From: Chitinophaga sp. H8
Lineage (GTDB): Bacteria; Bacteroidota; Bacteroidia; Chitinophagales; Chitinophagaceae
Direction of reading: 5' to 3'
NCBI RefSeq assembly: GCF_040567655.1
Contig: NZ_JBEXAC010000001.1
Coordinates: forward strand, 3,224,001-3,288,000
DNA: 64,000 nt
The notes beneath the pieces were generated by a model. That model made no database searches, had not been told where the DNA came from, and worked only from the letters and a program-made list of their open reading frames with translations. The position numbers and the translations under genes are program-made. This document shows, one piece after another, positions 32,945 through 42,351 of the stretch (position 1 is its first letter; every line of letters starts with the position of its first letter).

Positions 32945-34003
32945 ATGGCAAACAAAAGCAAAAAGCAAGCGGCCAGTAACCGTTCCAAATGGATAAAACG
33001 CATCATTTTGTACACCTGTTGCCTGGCTGCCGGTGTACTTGTATATATCTCTTATCGCGTATTTGGCCCCAACACCCGGGCTATCAGCGATAATAAATAC
33101 TTCTATATCAAAACCGGCAGGACTTACGCCAATGTGCTGGATGGCCTGGAAGAACAAGGCATTATCCGCAGCCGTAACAGCTTTAACTGGGTGGCGAAAG
33201 AACTGGATTATCCGGACCGGGTGAAAGCAGGCAGATACAAGATTGACAGGGGCATGAGCAATTTTGAGATCGTAAAACTGCTGCGCTCCGGCAGACAGTC
33301 GCCCGTACAGCTGGTCATTACCAAACTACGCACCAAAGATGACTTCATAAGAAAGATTGCCAATAACCTGGAGGCCGATTCCAACGCGCTCCGTGCCTTA
33401 ATGGACGACCAGGTATACCTCCGTCAATTTGGCCTGGATACCAACACCGTCATGTGCGCCGTACTCCCCAATACCTACGAGTTTTACTGGAATACCTCCG
33501 CAGAAAGTGCCTTTAAAAAACTGGAAAAAGAAAGGGAAGATTACTGGACAGATGAACGTAAGGCCAAAGCCAGGGCATTGGGCCTCTCTCCCAATGAAGC
33601 CACCATCCTGGCATCTATTGTAGAAGAAGAAAGTAATAAAAACGATGAAAAGCCGCTGATTTCCAGCGCCTACTTAAACCGTATAAAAAAAGGCATGCGC
33701 TTGCAGGCTGACCCCACCGTAAAGTTTGCCTTAAAAGATTTTGGACTCAAAAGGATCCGGGAAAGCCATACGCTTTTTGACTCTCCGTATAATACTTACC
33801 GTTATCCCGGTTTACCTCCGGGACCTATTTGCACCCCCTCCGTTAAAAGTATTACCGCCGTCTTAAATACGCCTGAAACAGATTATATCTACTTCTGTGC
33901 CAGGGCAGACTTTTCCGGCTACCACGCTTTTGCAGCCACCTATGCAGAACACCTGGTAAATGCCCGGAAATACCAGGCAGAACTGAATAAGCGGGGATTT
34001 TAG
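32945..34003 (+). CDS. mltG: endolytic murein transglycosylase MltG
   Basis: MltG cuts new glycan strands and limits their length at the inner membrane. The 352-residue protein has a basic N-terminal cytoplasmic segment, one transmembrane helix (about 22-42), a LysM-like region, and the YceG catalytic domain with the active-site glutamate in ILASIVEEESN, then RLQADPTVKFAL and YRYPGLPPGPICTP. The ATG at 32945 is used; the longer frame begins inside the terminator of secG. Confidence 0.93.
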   Translation: MANKSKKQAASNRSKWIKRIILYTCCLAAGVLVYISYRVFGPNTRAISDNKYFYIKTGRTYANVLDGLEEQGIIRSRNSFNWVAKELDYPDRVKAGRYKIDRGMSNFEIVKLLRSGRQSPVQLVITKLRTKDDFIRKIANNLEADSNALRALMDDQVYLRQFGLDTNTVMCAVLPNTYEFYWNTSAESAFKKLEKEREDYWTDERKAKARALGLSPNEATILASIVEEESNKNDEKPLISSAYLNRIKKGMRLQADPTVKFALKDFGLKRIRESHTLFDSPYNTYRYPGLPPGPICTPSVKSITAVLNTPETDYIYFCARADFSGYHAFAATYAEHLVNARKYQAELNKRGF

Positions 34004-34179
34004 AGGAAGCTGTTAGCTGTTGGCTATTAGCCTTTAGCTGTTGTACGTAAGGTGAGATCTCCGTAAATAGTTTGACTTTTAGCCATTAGCTTTGTGAAAT
34101 ACATTAACCATCTAATATACATTAACAACAAAACATAAACGCTAACAGCTAAAGGCTAACAGCTAATAGCTTAAAAAAA
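34004..34179. repeat. heptad-repeat palindromic element, copy 1 (mltG-yihY gap)
   Basis: The left arm (34009-34043) is a run of five 7-bp units of the form AGCTGTT, AGCTGTT, GGCTATT, AGCCTTT, AGCTGTT. The right arm (34139-34172) is the same type of run on the opposite strand, with units AGCTATT, AGCTGTT, AGCCTTT, AGCTGTT. The element starts 5 bases after the mltG stop and ends 7 bases before the yihY ATG. Confidence 0.8.
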
Positions 34180-35121
34180 ATGGTCAAACCGGAAAAATAT
34201 ATTACTACAACACGACCTTACCGCTGGCTGGTGAACAGAAGCAAAACGCTGGTGTTACCTGGCTTTGAGGGATTGTCATTGTATGCTGTGATTAAATTTT
34301 TCCTGAAGGAAACAAAAGATACAAGCCTGGGCGACCGGGCCGCAGCAATATCGTTCAACTTTTTACTGGCGATTCCTCCTTTCTTCATTTTCCTGTTTAC
34401 ACTGGTACCTTTTATTCCCATGAAAAATGTGGAAGCTACCTTATATGACCTGGCACTGGACCTCACTCCTAACTACAACATTTACCTGATCATACGGGAT
34501 ATGATCCATGACTTTTTATATACGCACCGGAATGGATTATTATCTATCGCCTTTCTGGCTGGTTTCTTTTATTCCTCCAATGGGGTAATGGGGATCATGC
34601 GCTCGTTTAATAAGTCGAAGCCGGGATTCCGGCAGCGCAAATGGTGGCAAAACCGCATTATGGCGCTGCAGCTGACTACCATCCTGGTATTGTTATTACT
34701 CATTACGGTGGCGCTCATCATTGCACAAGGCACCGTCCTGCGCTATATTTTTAACGAGTTGAATATAGAGAACACTTTTGTAAGATCTATTATTGATGTA
34801 GCCCGCTGGGTGCTCATTATACTCCTGTTCTTTTTTATCAATTCCTTTATTTACCGCTTTGGCCCGGCTACTACCAAGCGATGGAAATTCATTACGGCAG
34901 GCGCTACTTTTTCTACTGTATTTATGATCCTGGTAACACTGGGGTTTTCCTACTTTGTTAACAATTTTGGTGCCTATAACAAGATCTATGGCTCTATTGG
35001 TACCATCCTCATCTTAATGCTGTGGATCTATTTTAATTCTTTTATCCTATTGGTAGGTTTTGAATTAAATGCCAGCATCCGTACCCTGAAGGAAATGGCT
35101 AAAGAGGAGGAATCTTATTGA
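34180..35121 (+). CDS. YihY/BrkB-family inner-membrane protein
   Basis: The 313-residue protein has six to seven hydrophobic segments after a charged N-terminal part. Family motifs include DRAAAISFNFLLAIPPFFIFL, FYSSNGVMGIMRSFN, RFGPATTKRWKFITAG and YGSIGTILILMLWIYFNSFILLVGFELNA. The family, once misnamed RNase BN, is of uncertain function in the inner membrane. Its stop overlaps the stop of the convergent lipoprotein gene by 7 bp, so no terminator fits between the two. Confidence 0.9.
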   Translation: MVKPEKYITTTRPYRWLVNRSKTLVLPGFEGLSLYAVIKFFLKETKDTSLGDRAAAISFNFLLAIPPFFIFLFTLVPFIPMKNVEATLYDLALDLTPNYNIYLIIRDMIHDFLYTHRNGLLSIAFLAGFFYSSNGVMGIMRSFNKSKPGFRQRKWWQNRIMALQLTTILVLLLLITVALIIAQGTVLRYIFNELNIENTFVRSIIDVARWVLIILLFFFINSFIYRFGPATTKRWKFITAGATFSTVFMILVTLGFSYFVNNFGAYNKIYGSIGTILILMLWIYFNSFILLVGFELNASIRTLKEMAKEEESY

Positions 35122-35882
35122 TAATTATAGGTAATATCCAGTTCCTCAAAGTTGATATCCAAAAAACTGATTGCAGCACCGGATGTTGCGGTGTTGCTGA
35201 TATGCAGCGGAAGCCCCTGCTCATTATATGTCATATTTTGAACAACATTGTTGCTGCTATAATCCTGCGCTAAAAATTGCCACACGGGGTGCAAGCGTAG
35301 CATATTGACTTTATCATCATAGGTGATCTGATGCCCGGGTTTATCAAATTGCCCTATCAGCTGCCGGTTACCCTGCTCATCATACAAATATTTAAGATCC
35401 CATACCACACCGCCATCTTTAACAAAAGTTATTTTCCTGCGGGTCATTCTGTCCTGTACATCATATTCATACTCAGAGGTAAACGCAAGATCAGTACCTG
35501 GTCCTGTGGTCAGTTTTCCAAACATATACATGGTGTCCTTCACAATTCTCTTTTTATCATCATAACCATAGCGATACCACATTTCAGCACCACCTGCTGT
35601 ATAAACACCTATACAATCCGTCAACCGGTCCTGCTTATCATACCGGAACAAATAGTTAGGAGAACTGGTATCCACACCAGACTTGGTTAAACTAACCGGA
35701 AACCCTTTACTGTTGTATGCTACAGTAAAGGAATCCAGCTTCCCGTGAATATTACCCTTCAATTTCACAATCTGGTATGGCCCTGCCCCATGGGAATAAT
35801 CAGGGATACTTCTACACCCAACGGCCAATAACAAAAAAGTACACAGCGCTGTAAAGCATGCTATTGTGGAAGACATTTTCAT
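35115..35882 (-). CDS. lipoprotein with YD-like repeats
   Basis: The 255-residue protein has a lipoprotein signal with acylated Cys23 (LLLAVGC). The rest is a chain of beta-hairpin repeats with a tyrosine-aspartate pattern: YDKQDRLTDC, YDDKKRIVKD, YDVQDRMTRR, YDEQGNRQLI and YNEQGLPLHI, like short YD/RHS-type repeats. Bacteroidota have many such surface or periplasmic lipoproteins with no known function. It is a single-gene unit whose stop overlaps that of yihY. Confidence 0.7.
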   Translation of the reverse strand: MKMSSTIACFTALCTFLLLAVGCRSIPDYSHGAGPYQIVKLKGNIHGKLDSFTVAYNSKGFPVSLTKSGVDTSSPNYLFRYDKQDRLTDCIGVYTAGGAEMWYRYGYDDKKRIVKDTMYMFGKLTTGPGTDLAFTSEYEYDVQDRMTRRKITFVKDGGVVWDLKYLYDEQGNRQLIGQFDKPGHQITYDDKVNMLRLHPVWQFLAQDYSSNNVVQNMTYNEQGLPLHISNTATSGAAISFLDINFEELDITYNYQ

Positions 35883-36215
35883 ATGTAACGCTTTAATGGA
35901 TACATAAATGGGTTATTACTGCAAGTACTGAGATGCTGGCTCCTCAGGTTAATAAGATAACGTCCATACAGGTTGTTCTCAGTTGATAGAAAATGTATAC
36001 TGAAAATATAACTAAAATAACATATCTCAAAGGGAAAAATGAAATGTTGCAAAACAAGTATTCATTCCCCTGAAAGACTGCTGTATGATTGCAGTACTTT
36101 GCTTACCAGGCATTTATATTATAAATTTTTATTTTGCGATAATTTTTTATATTTTCCTGTTTGAATCAGCCGTATTTTGTCCTGACCCGGGGCGTTTACC
36201 TGAAAACCATCTACT
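35883..36215. other. 333-base AT-rich intergenic region
   Basis: The region lies between two divergent genes and must hold both promoters. I see AT-rich sequence and near matches to the -7 box but no match good enough to call, and no ORF or strong repeat. Confidence 0.3.
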
Positions 36216-36824
36216 ATGATAAAAACCACCTGTTATTTAGCTATTGGCACCCTTTTCCTGACATCGTGGTTACCCGTCTCTGCCTCTCTGGAGATTGGAG
36301 CATCTATTCCCAAAGCAGATGAAAAACTGCGGGATATTTCCGGCAAAGATGTATCCCTGAATAGTGCTAAAAGAGGCAATGGGTTGCTGGTCATATTCTC
36401 TGGCAACAGCTGCCCTTATGTAATACGCAATCAGCAACGTACCAGCAACATCTGTAACTATGCACATAAAAACAATATCGGGGTAATACTGGTAAATGCC
36501 AATGAGGCGATACGTAATGAAGGAGAGTCCTTACAGGCCATGAAAGCATATGCTGCCCAGCAGCATTATAACTGGTTTTATGTATTGGATAAAAATGCAG
36601 TCATAGCAGACGCCTTTGATGCTAACCATACACCGGAATGTTTCCTGTTTGATAAAAACGGGCGTTTGGTATACAAAGGCGGGATAGATGATAATCCCGG
36701 CAATGAATCGGCTGTAAAAGCCCAATATCTTCAAAATGCAGTCAATAACCTGCTGTCAGGTAATGGTATTGCTGTGAATACTACTAATTCACTGGGATGC
36801 AGTATTAAAAGACAACGAAATTAA
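36216..36824 (+). CDS. secreted redoxin/peroxiredoxin-like protein
   Basis: The 202-residue protein has a signal peptide (about 1-24) and a thioredoxin-like fold of the alkyl-hydroperoxide-reductase type: VSLNSAKRGNGLLVIFSGNSCPYV with Cys66, then a second cysteine at 80, and TPECFLFDKNGRLVYKGGIDD. The usual CxxC pair of thioredoxins is absent, so this is a one- or two-cysteine redoxin that could act as a periplasmic thiol oxidoreductase. The stop is 9 bp from that of the convergent M14 peptidase gene. Confidence 0.8.
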   Translation: MIKTTCYLAIGTLFLTSWLPVSASLEIGASIPKADEKLRDISGKDVSLNSAKRGNGLLVIFSGNSCPYVIRNQQRTSNICNYAHKNNIGVILVNANEAIRNEGESLQAMKAYAAQQHYNWFYVLDKNAVIADAFDANHTPECFLFDKNGRLVYKGGIDDNPGNESAVKAQYLQNAVNNLLSGNGIAVNTTNSLGCSIKRQRN

Positions 36825-36833
36825 CAGCGTAGA

Positions 36834-39353
36834 TTATTGTCCTACCAGGAATACGGCATTACTAAACAGCAGCTTTCCGTTTTCCCAGAAACTTCTGAAA
36901 AGCGGGTTATCTGCAAGAATTACAACTGCTCCGCTGCCAAGGTCCTTCACCCCAAATAACAAGCCGTCCTGCAAACGCATACGGGTATCAGCCCCTACAA
37001 AACCGCTGAGGTAATTATCCTTTTTGATCACTCCTACATTCCAACCATCATTTTCAAGAAACTCATACAGCTTATTATCCTGCCTCAGGGTATAGTAAAT
37101 GTCCGGGTACCCAAATGCCAGCGGATGCGTTTTGTCCATTTGTACCTTATAGATCGCACCGGGGATGAACTGTTTTACGCTTTCCCGCTCCCGGTTGGCA
37201 TATGTTTTCAAGGCACTATAGGTATCCTTCTTATCATCCTTATCAGCTTCTTTTTTCTTTAGTCTGATTCCCCAGTCTTCTTCTGCCAGCTGTGCTACTG
37301 TACCTTCCAGGGCAATAAGCCTGCCTCCTCCGGAAACCCAATCCTTTAAGCGTGTGGTCATCTTTTTATCAGACAAACATTCATAGGTACCATCAGGAAG
37401 GATCAATACATCTATTCCCTTCAGATCTACTTCATCCAGTTCTTTCTGATCTACAACAGCAACCGGATAATCGATCTGCTGTTCAAAGAAATGCCAGATC
37501 TCGCCCATACCCAGGGAAGAAACTCCTTTTCCGGCAAGCACTACTATCTTAGGCTGGCGGATAAACCGGATCTTATCCGATCCGAAGTCCATCCCCTTAT
37601 CTACAAAGCCAGTAGCCACGGCATCCAGGCTTACTTTGAATTTATTTGCCAGGCCGGTGACCAGTTTGTCAAACTGCGGCGTTACTTCTCCGTTGCCCGA
37701 CCTGGTAATGACCAATGTACCTGCAGGGAAGTCTTTCCCACCCACAGAAAAGGGCACTTCGCTAAACCGCACTTTTACATCGGCCTGCAGGAGTGCAGAT
37801 AAAAATTTCACATCTGTTACGCTGTTCCATCCGGAAAGGTAAGCATAGGGCTTCGCCGCCGTTAAGGCACTGTTATTCCGCAGTTCCGGCGTATCAGTAG
37901 CAGGCGTAAGTGTTTGTTTCACGGCATAAGCCTGTAGCCCGTATACATAGGGTAATGACCAGGCAGTAATATCATAGGTAACAGAATCTGTCAGGCGGGA
38001 AGTAGGTTCAAATAATACTGTCAGCATATTAGACCTGGGCTGATAAGCACTCAGTACCAGGTCTTCTTTTTCAATGGTAAAGTTTTCCGTTTTGCCTGTA
38101 AAATAGTTGAACCCGCTAGACTGCCGGGTAGTGGCGCCATATCCGAAGGCGATATCATTTTTACGCAGCAGCTCTGCAAGCGCATGTAGTTTTTCCGTAT
38201 TCCCCGTAGCCTTTATTACATATCCTTTATAGCTGCCTGGCGGATTACGTTTGGCTGTTTCAAAATACTTTACGAATTCATCACGGATCTTATCAGCATT
38301 CAGGGAGGCCACTTCTATAGTAGATAAGCCGGTGATATGATGATGTGCAATCCTGTCTTTAAGGGTAAGGGTATCCCCGTCATTTTTCAACACGGCTACC
38401 CCACTGTGGCCACCGCCCCCCTGCTCATAAGTCATCCCTACCGCACCATTGTAGGTAGGATAGGTATCACCGTAGCTGGGGTAAAAGAGGTCGAACCGTT
38501 CTTTTGTAAAATACAGCCAGCCTTCATGATCAAAGTATTTCGCGTTGTTCTTTCCAATCATTGTCTGCAGTTCCCGTTGCCAGGGGGTAATCACATCATG
38601 CAAAGGTTCTGCCGCCGGAGCAAAGTAATACGGTGCATCGATATCCTGTTCATGAAAGTCTACATGTACTTCAGGCAGCCATTGATTATACCTGCTTACC
38701 CGTTGTTGTGATTCTATCTGTGTTTGCCAGGCCCAATCCCGGTTCAGGTCAAAATAATAATGATTGGAACGCCCATTGGGCCATGGTTCCATATGTTCCC
38801 GGCTATAACGTTGTACATCCGGCTTTTTGCTGCGTACGCTATTATAAAAGTTCACGTAACGCTCACGCCCATCGGGATTAAGGCAGGGATCTATGATCAC
38901 GATGGTATTTTGCAGCCATTGCTGTGTTTGGGTATTGGCTTTATTGACCAGCTCATATAATGTTTTCATGGCCGCTTCTGTGGATACCGCTTCATTACCG
39001 TGTACATTATAGCTCAGCCATACTATTACCGGATCTCCGGGATTTTTCCCTCCTCTGGCGGCTGCAATATCCAGGTGATGTTTTCTGATCTCGTCCAGCC
39101 GGGAAAAATTAGCCGGAGAAGCCACCACTGCATAATACAAAGGCCGTCCTTCGTAGGTATTACCATACTGCTCCAGCTTAACATTGCCGGCAGCCGCACT
39201 TACCTGCATAAAATATGCTATCACGCGGTGATGAGGCGTAAATTGTGTGCCCAACTGATAGCCCAGGAATTGTGATGGCGTAGGAATGGATTGGGAAAAA
39301 CTCATTCCGGAAAAGGACGTTAGCAATAGTAGCGTGATGAGGTATTTGCGCAT
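36834..39353 (-). CDS. M14-family zinc carboxypeptidase
   Basis: The 839-residue secreted enzyme has a signal peptide (about 1-20) and an N-terminal M14 metallopeptidase domain. The zinc site is HGNE (His118, Glu121) with the third ligand in PEVHVDFHEQD (His230 or His234). RYVNFYN and NRDWAWQ are family features. The C-terminal half (about 380-839) holds accessory domains, one of which resembles a glutamine-amidotransferase-like fold (VLILPDGTYECLSDKKM; GGRLIALEG). It probably removes residues from the ends of peptides in the periplasm or outside the cell. Confidence 0.87.
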   Translation of the reverse strand: MRKYLITLLLLTSFSGMSFSQSIPTPSQFLGYQLGTQFTPHHRVIAYFMQVSAAAGNVKLEQYGNTYEGRPLYYAVVASPANFSRLDEIRKHHLDIAAARGGKNPGDPVIVWLSYNVHGNEAVSTEAAMKTLYELVNKANTQTQQWLQNTIVIIDPCLNPDGRERYVNFYNSVRSKKPDVQRYSREHMEPWPNGRSNHYYFDLNRDWAWQTQIESQQRVSRYNQWLPEVHVDFHEQDIDAPYYFAPAAEPLHDVITPWQRELQTMIGKNNAKYFDHEGWLYFTKERFDLFYPSYGDTYPTYNGAVGMTYEQGGGGHSGVAVLKNDGDTLTLKDRIAHHHITGLSTIEVASLNADKIRDEFVKYFETAKRNPPGSYKGYVIKATGNTEKLHALAELLRKNDIAFGYGATTRQSSGFNYFTGKTENFTIEKEDLVLSAYQPRSNMLTVLFEPTSRLTDSVTYDITAWSLPYVYGLQAYAVKQTLTPATDTPELRNNSALTAAKPYAYLSGWNSVTDVKFLSALLQADVKVRFSEVPFSVGGKDFPAGTLVITRSGNGEVTPQFDKLVTGLANKFKVSLDAVATGFVDKGMDFGSDKIRFIRQPKIVVLAGKGVSSLGMGEIWHFFEQQIDYPVAVVDQKELDEVDLKGIDVLILPDGTYECLSDKKMTTRLKDWVSGGGRLIALEGTVAQLAEEDWGIRLKKKEADKDDKKDTYSALKTYANRERESVKQFIPGAIYKVQMDKTHPLAFGYPDIYYTLRQDNKLYEFLENDGWNVGVIKKDNYLSGFVGADTRMRLQDGLLFGVKDLGSGAVVILADNPLFRSFWENGKLLFSNAVFLVGQ

Positions 39354-39505
39354 AGCCGTGTGATCATTTCGACTCCGAATATAGTATAAATAGTAATCGC
39401 TACCCCGCCCTTTACAGCATTCCTGCCCTGGCCATCCCCGGCGCCTTGTACAATTAATTTTACCGGGTTTGCAGTATGTCTTAATTTCGAATAAATAGCA
39501 GGATT

Positions 39506-41215
39506 ATGCGCCGTATTATACTCATTGGGCTGGTCATCTTATGTAAATATAGTGCCTATGCCCAGCAGCCACTGGCAGGTTTTAACCCATATGCCTATAC
39601 TATTGACAAAACAGGTACATTTAAGCAGGGAGCGGTTGTATCTGCCCATCCGCTGGCCAGCCAGGCCGGTAATCTGATCCTGCAGCAGGGCGGCAATGCA
39701 GTAGATGCCGCCATTGCCACACAGCTGGCATTGGCAGTAGTATATCCCGGAGCGGGCAACCTGGGCGGAGGAGGTTTTCTGGTGGCCCATCTAAAAAATG
39801 GTAAAAATATCGCCATCGACTATCGCGAAACTGCGCCTGATAAAGCCGGGCGGGATATGTACCTGGATGCACAGGGTAATGCCAATACTACCCTGAGCCA
39901 GGATGGGCATCTGGCGGCCGGTATTCCGGGCACCGTTGCCGGATTATTTGCCTCTATGAAATATGCTTCCCTCCCCTTCTCCAAACTGATCGAGCCTGCT
40001 ATCCTGCTGGCCGAAAAAGGGTTTGCCATCAGCGAGGGAGAGGCCCAAAGCCTGAATGCCCATAAAGCCAAATTTATCCGGCTCAATACAACTCATCCCA
40101 TAGCGTTTGTAAAAGCACAACCCTGGAAAGCTGGTGATACGCTGATTCAAAAAGAACTGGCACGCACCCTCCAACTTGTTAAAGCCAAAGGCGCTGCGGG
40201 CTTTTATACCGGAGAAACGGCCCACAAAATCGTAGCAGAAATGAAAAGAGGCCGGGGGATCATTACCCTGGATGACCTTAAAAAATATAAGGCTAAAGAA
40301 AGAATTCCTGTTGTATTTAACTACAAAGGCTATACCATCGTAACCATGCCTCCGCCTTCCAGTGGTGGTATCTGCCTGCAGCAAATGATGGGTATGGTGG
40401 AACAATATCCACTGGCCACTTATGGCTTCCAGTCGCCACAGGCCGTGCAATTAATGGTGGAAGCAGAACGCCGTGCCTATGCCGACAGAGCGGAATACAT
40501 GGGAGATGCTGACTTTGTAAAAGTACCTGCTGCCCAACTGGTACAACCTGCCTACCTGAAAAGCCGGATGAAAGATTTTGTATCCGCAAAGGCAGGTAAC
40601 AGCGAAAAACTGAAGGCGGGGCAGCTATTACCCGAAAGTGAAGAAACCACACACCTCTGTGTAGTAGATGCTGCTGGCAATGCCGTATCTGTTACCACTA
40701 CCCTTAACGGCAGCTATGGCAGTAATGTGGTAGTGGGTGGCGCCGGCTTTTTATTAAATAATGAGATGGATGACTTCAGTATAAAACCCGGTGTACCCAA
40801 TATGTACGGTCTGGTAGGTTCAGAAGCCAATGCAATAGCTCCCGGAAAACGTATGCTCAGCTCTATGACGCCCACTATCGTACTGCAGCAACAACATCCC
40901 ATACTGGTAACAGGTACTCCGGGAGGCTCTACCATTATCACCTCCGTGTTTCAAACACTACTGAATATACTCGAGTTTAACCTCTCACCGGAAGAAGCGG
41001 TCAATAAGCCTAAATTCCATCACCAATGGCTTCCTGATCAAATAGATGTGGAAAAAGATTTTCCGGAAAGCACTATTATGGCATTGGAGCAAATGGGTTA
41101 TAAGGTAGTGAAACGGGACGCTATCGGCCGTACGGAAGTGATTAAAATAAATACTAATCGTACCCTGGAAGCGGTAGGCGATAAACGCGGGGATGATAGC
41201 GTGGCGGGGCAGTAG
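39506..41215 (+). CDS. ggt: gamma-glutamyltransferase
   Basis: GGT cleaves the gamma-glutamyl bond of glutathione and related peptides. The 569-residue precursor has a signal peptide (about 1-20) and self-cleaves before Thr381 in ETTHLCVVDAAGNAVS, which then acts as nucleophile. Other family motifs are GGNAVDAAIATQLALAVV, the substrate-binding DYRETAP, and GAGFLLNNEMDDF and SSMTPTIV in the small subunit. It is a periplasmic enzyme and a single-gene unit; its stop codon abuts a heptad-repeat element. Confidence 0.94.
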   Translation: MRRIILIGLVILCKYSAYAQQPLAGFNPYAYTIDKTGTFKQGAVVSAHPLASQAGNLILQQGGNAVDAAIATQLALAVVYPGAGNLGGGGFLVAHLKNGKNIAIDYRETAPDKAGRDMYLDAQGNANTTLSQDGHLAAGIPGTVAGLFASMKYASLPFSKLIEPAILLAEKGFAISEGEAQSLNAHKAKFIRLNTTHPIAFVKAQPWKAGDTLIQKELARTLQLVKAKGAAGFYTGETAHKIVAEMKRGRGIITLDDLKKYKAKERIPVVFNYKGYTIVTMPPPSSGGICLQQMMGMVEQYPLATYGFQSPQAVQLMVEAERRAYADRAEYMGDADFVKVPAAQLVQPAYLKSRMKDFVSAKAGNSEKLKAGQLLPESEETTHLCVVDAAGNAVSVTTTLNGSYGSNVVVGGAGFLLNNEMDDFSIKPGVPNMYGLVGSEANAIAPGKRMLSSMTPTIVLQQQHPILVTGTPGGSTIITSVFQTLLNILEFNLSPEEAVNKPKFHHQWLPDQIDVEKDFPESTIMALEQMGYKVVKRDAIGRTEVIKINTNRTLEAVGDKRGDDSVAGQ

Positions 41216-41378
41216 CAGCTTTTAGCAGTTAGCTGTTAGCTTTTAGGGATTGTGTTTTGTTGTTAAATAGTTGTTGCTGTAATAAATTAACTAAACCGTT
41301 GCTGGAGGTTTGCTTTAGTCATTCATGCCTGCATGACGTGGCTAAAGGCTAATAGCCAACAGCTAAAAGCTAAAAAAT
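41216..41378. repeat. heptad-repeat palindromic element, copy 2 (ggt-DinB gap)
   Basis: The left arm (41217-41251) has 7-bp units AGCTTTT, AGCAGTT, AGCTGTT, AGCTTTT, AGGGATT. The right arm (41338-41372) on the opposite strand has AGCTTTT, AGCTGTT, GGCTATT, AGCCTTT. Part of the right arm (AGCTGTTGGCTATTAGCC) is identical to the left arm of copy 1. The element fills the whole gap from the ggt stop to 6 bases before the next ATG. Confidence 0.8.
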
Positions 41379-41906
41379 ATGTCTTTAGGAAACTTGTATC
41401 TGGAAAGCGCCCAAAAAAGGCTGCTGTATTACAAAACGCTGGGAGATAAAACCTTTGAACAGCTTAACGGGGAGCAATTGCACTGGCAACCTGCCGGAGC
41501 TCCCAACAGCATTTACCTGATAGTTAAACATATTCATGGTAATATGCTTTCCCGGTGGACGGATTTCCTGACCACTGATGGGGAAAAGCCCGGACGGGAC
41601 CGGGATGCTGAATTTGTGGAAACATCTGCTACCAAAGAAGAAATTCTGGCCATGTGGACAGCCGGATGGGATTGTATGATACAGGCTATCAGCAGCCTGA
41701 CAGCTGACGACCTGGAAAAAACCGTCTATATCCGGAAGGAACCACACGCTGTACTGGATGCCATTAACCGGCAGGTAAGCCATATTCCTTACCATGTAGG
41801 ACAAATTGTTTACATTGGTAAAATGATCCGGGGAGATAACTGGGAAAGCCTTTCTATTCCCAAAGGGCAATCACAACAATATAATCAGGAAAAATTTGGC
41901 AAGTAA
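41379..41906 (+). CDS. DinB-superfamily (DUF1572-like) protein
   Basis: The 175-residue protein has a four-helix-bundle pattern with the three metal-binding histidines expected of DinB/YfiT proteins: LIVKHIHGNML, then QVSHIPYHVGQIVYIGKM. The length and the tail fit DUF1572. These proteins bind a divalent metal and some are thiol transferases; the substrate here is unknown. It is the first of four closely spaced forward genes. Confidence 0.85.
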   Translation: MSLGNLYLESAQKRLLYYKTLGDKTFEQLNGEQLHWQPAGAPNSIYLIVKHIHGNMLSRWTDFLTTDGEKPGRDRDAEFVETSATKEEILAMWTAGWDCMIQAISSLTADDLEKTVYIRKEPHAVLDAINRQVSHIPYHVGQIVYIGKMIRGDNWESLSIPKGQSQQYNQEKFGK

Positions 41907-41916
41907 TTTTCGAACT

Positions 41917-42345
41917 ATGAGGGGCATACTACGTAAGGCGCTATTGCTGTGGTGCCTGGTACTGGCTGTCAGCGCCTGTAATTCCGGCAAAACCAATGAG
42001 CTGCTGATCCATAAAAAGTGGCGGGTATACGATGTAAAAGTTCCGCCCAACGATCCGTACAATAGTACACAGGTAAACCAGGCAGCGGAACTTAAAAAAG
42101 GGTATTATACCGATGTGTATTACCAGTTCCTGGACAACAACCTCTTTATCGCCACCAATGCCGGTGTACCGGATTCCGGCAGATACCAGCTGCTCAGTAA
42201 TGGAAAAATCATTTCTATTACTTCGGCCAATGGTTCCCGGAATGCTGAACATCTTTTAACAGTCGTAAAATTGGACAAGGATCACTTTGATATGAAAGTA
42301 GTATCCGGTGATTATCACTTTATACTATGTACTAAAAAAGACTAA
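41917..42345 (+). CDS. small lipoprotein, unknown function
   Basis: The 142-residue product has a lipoprotein signal (MRGILRKALLLWCLVLAVSAC, Cys21). The remainder is a small beta-rich domain (WRVYDVKVPPND, YTDVYYQFLDNNLFIATNAG) that resembles lipocalin-like or DUF-type envelope lipoproteins in the phylum. The start at 41917 is preferred over a TTG frame that begins inside the preceding gene. Spacings of 10 bp before and 6 bp after put it within an operon. Confidence 0.7.
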   Translation: MRGILRKALLLWCLVLAVSACNSGKTNELLIHKKWRVYDVKVPPNDPYNSTQVNQAAELKKGYYTDVYYQFLDNNLFIATNAGVPDSGRYQLLSNGKIISITSANGSRNAEHLLTVVKLDKDHFDMKVVSGDYHFILCTKKD

Positions 42346-42351
42346 TCTACG

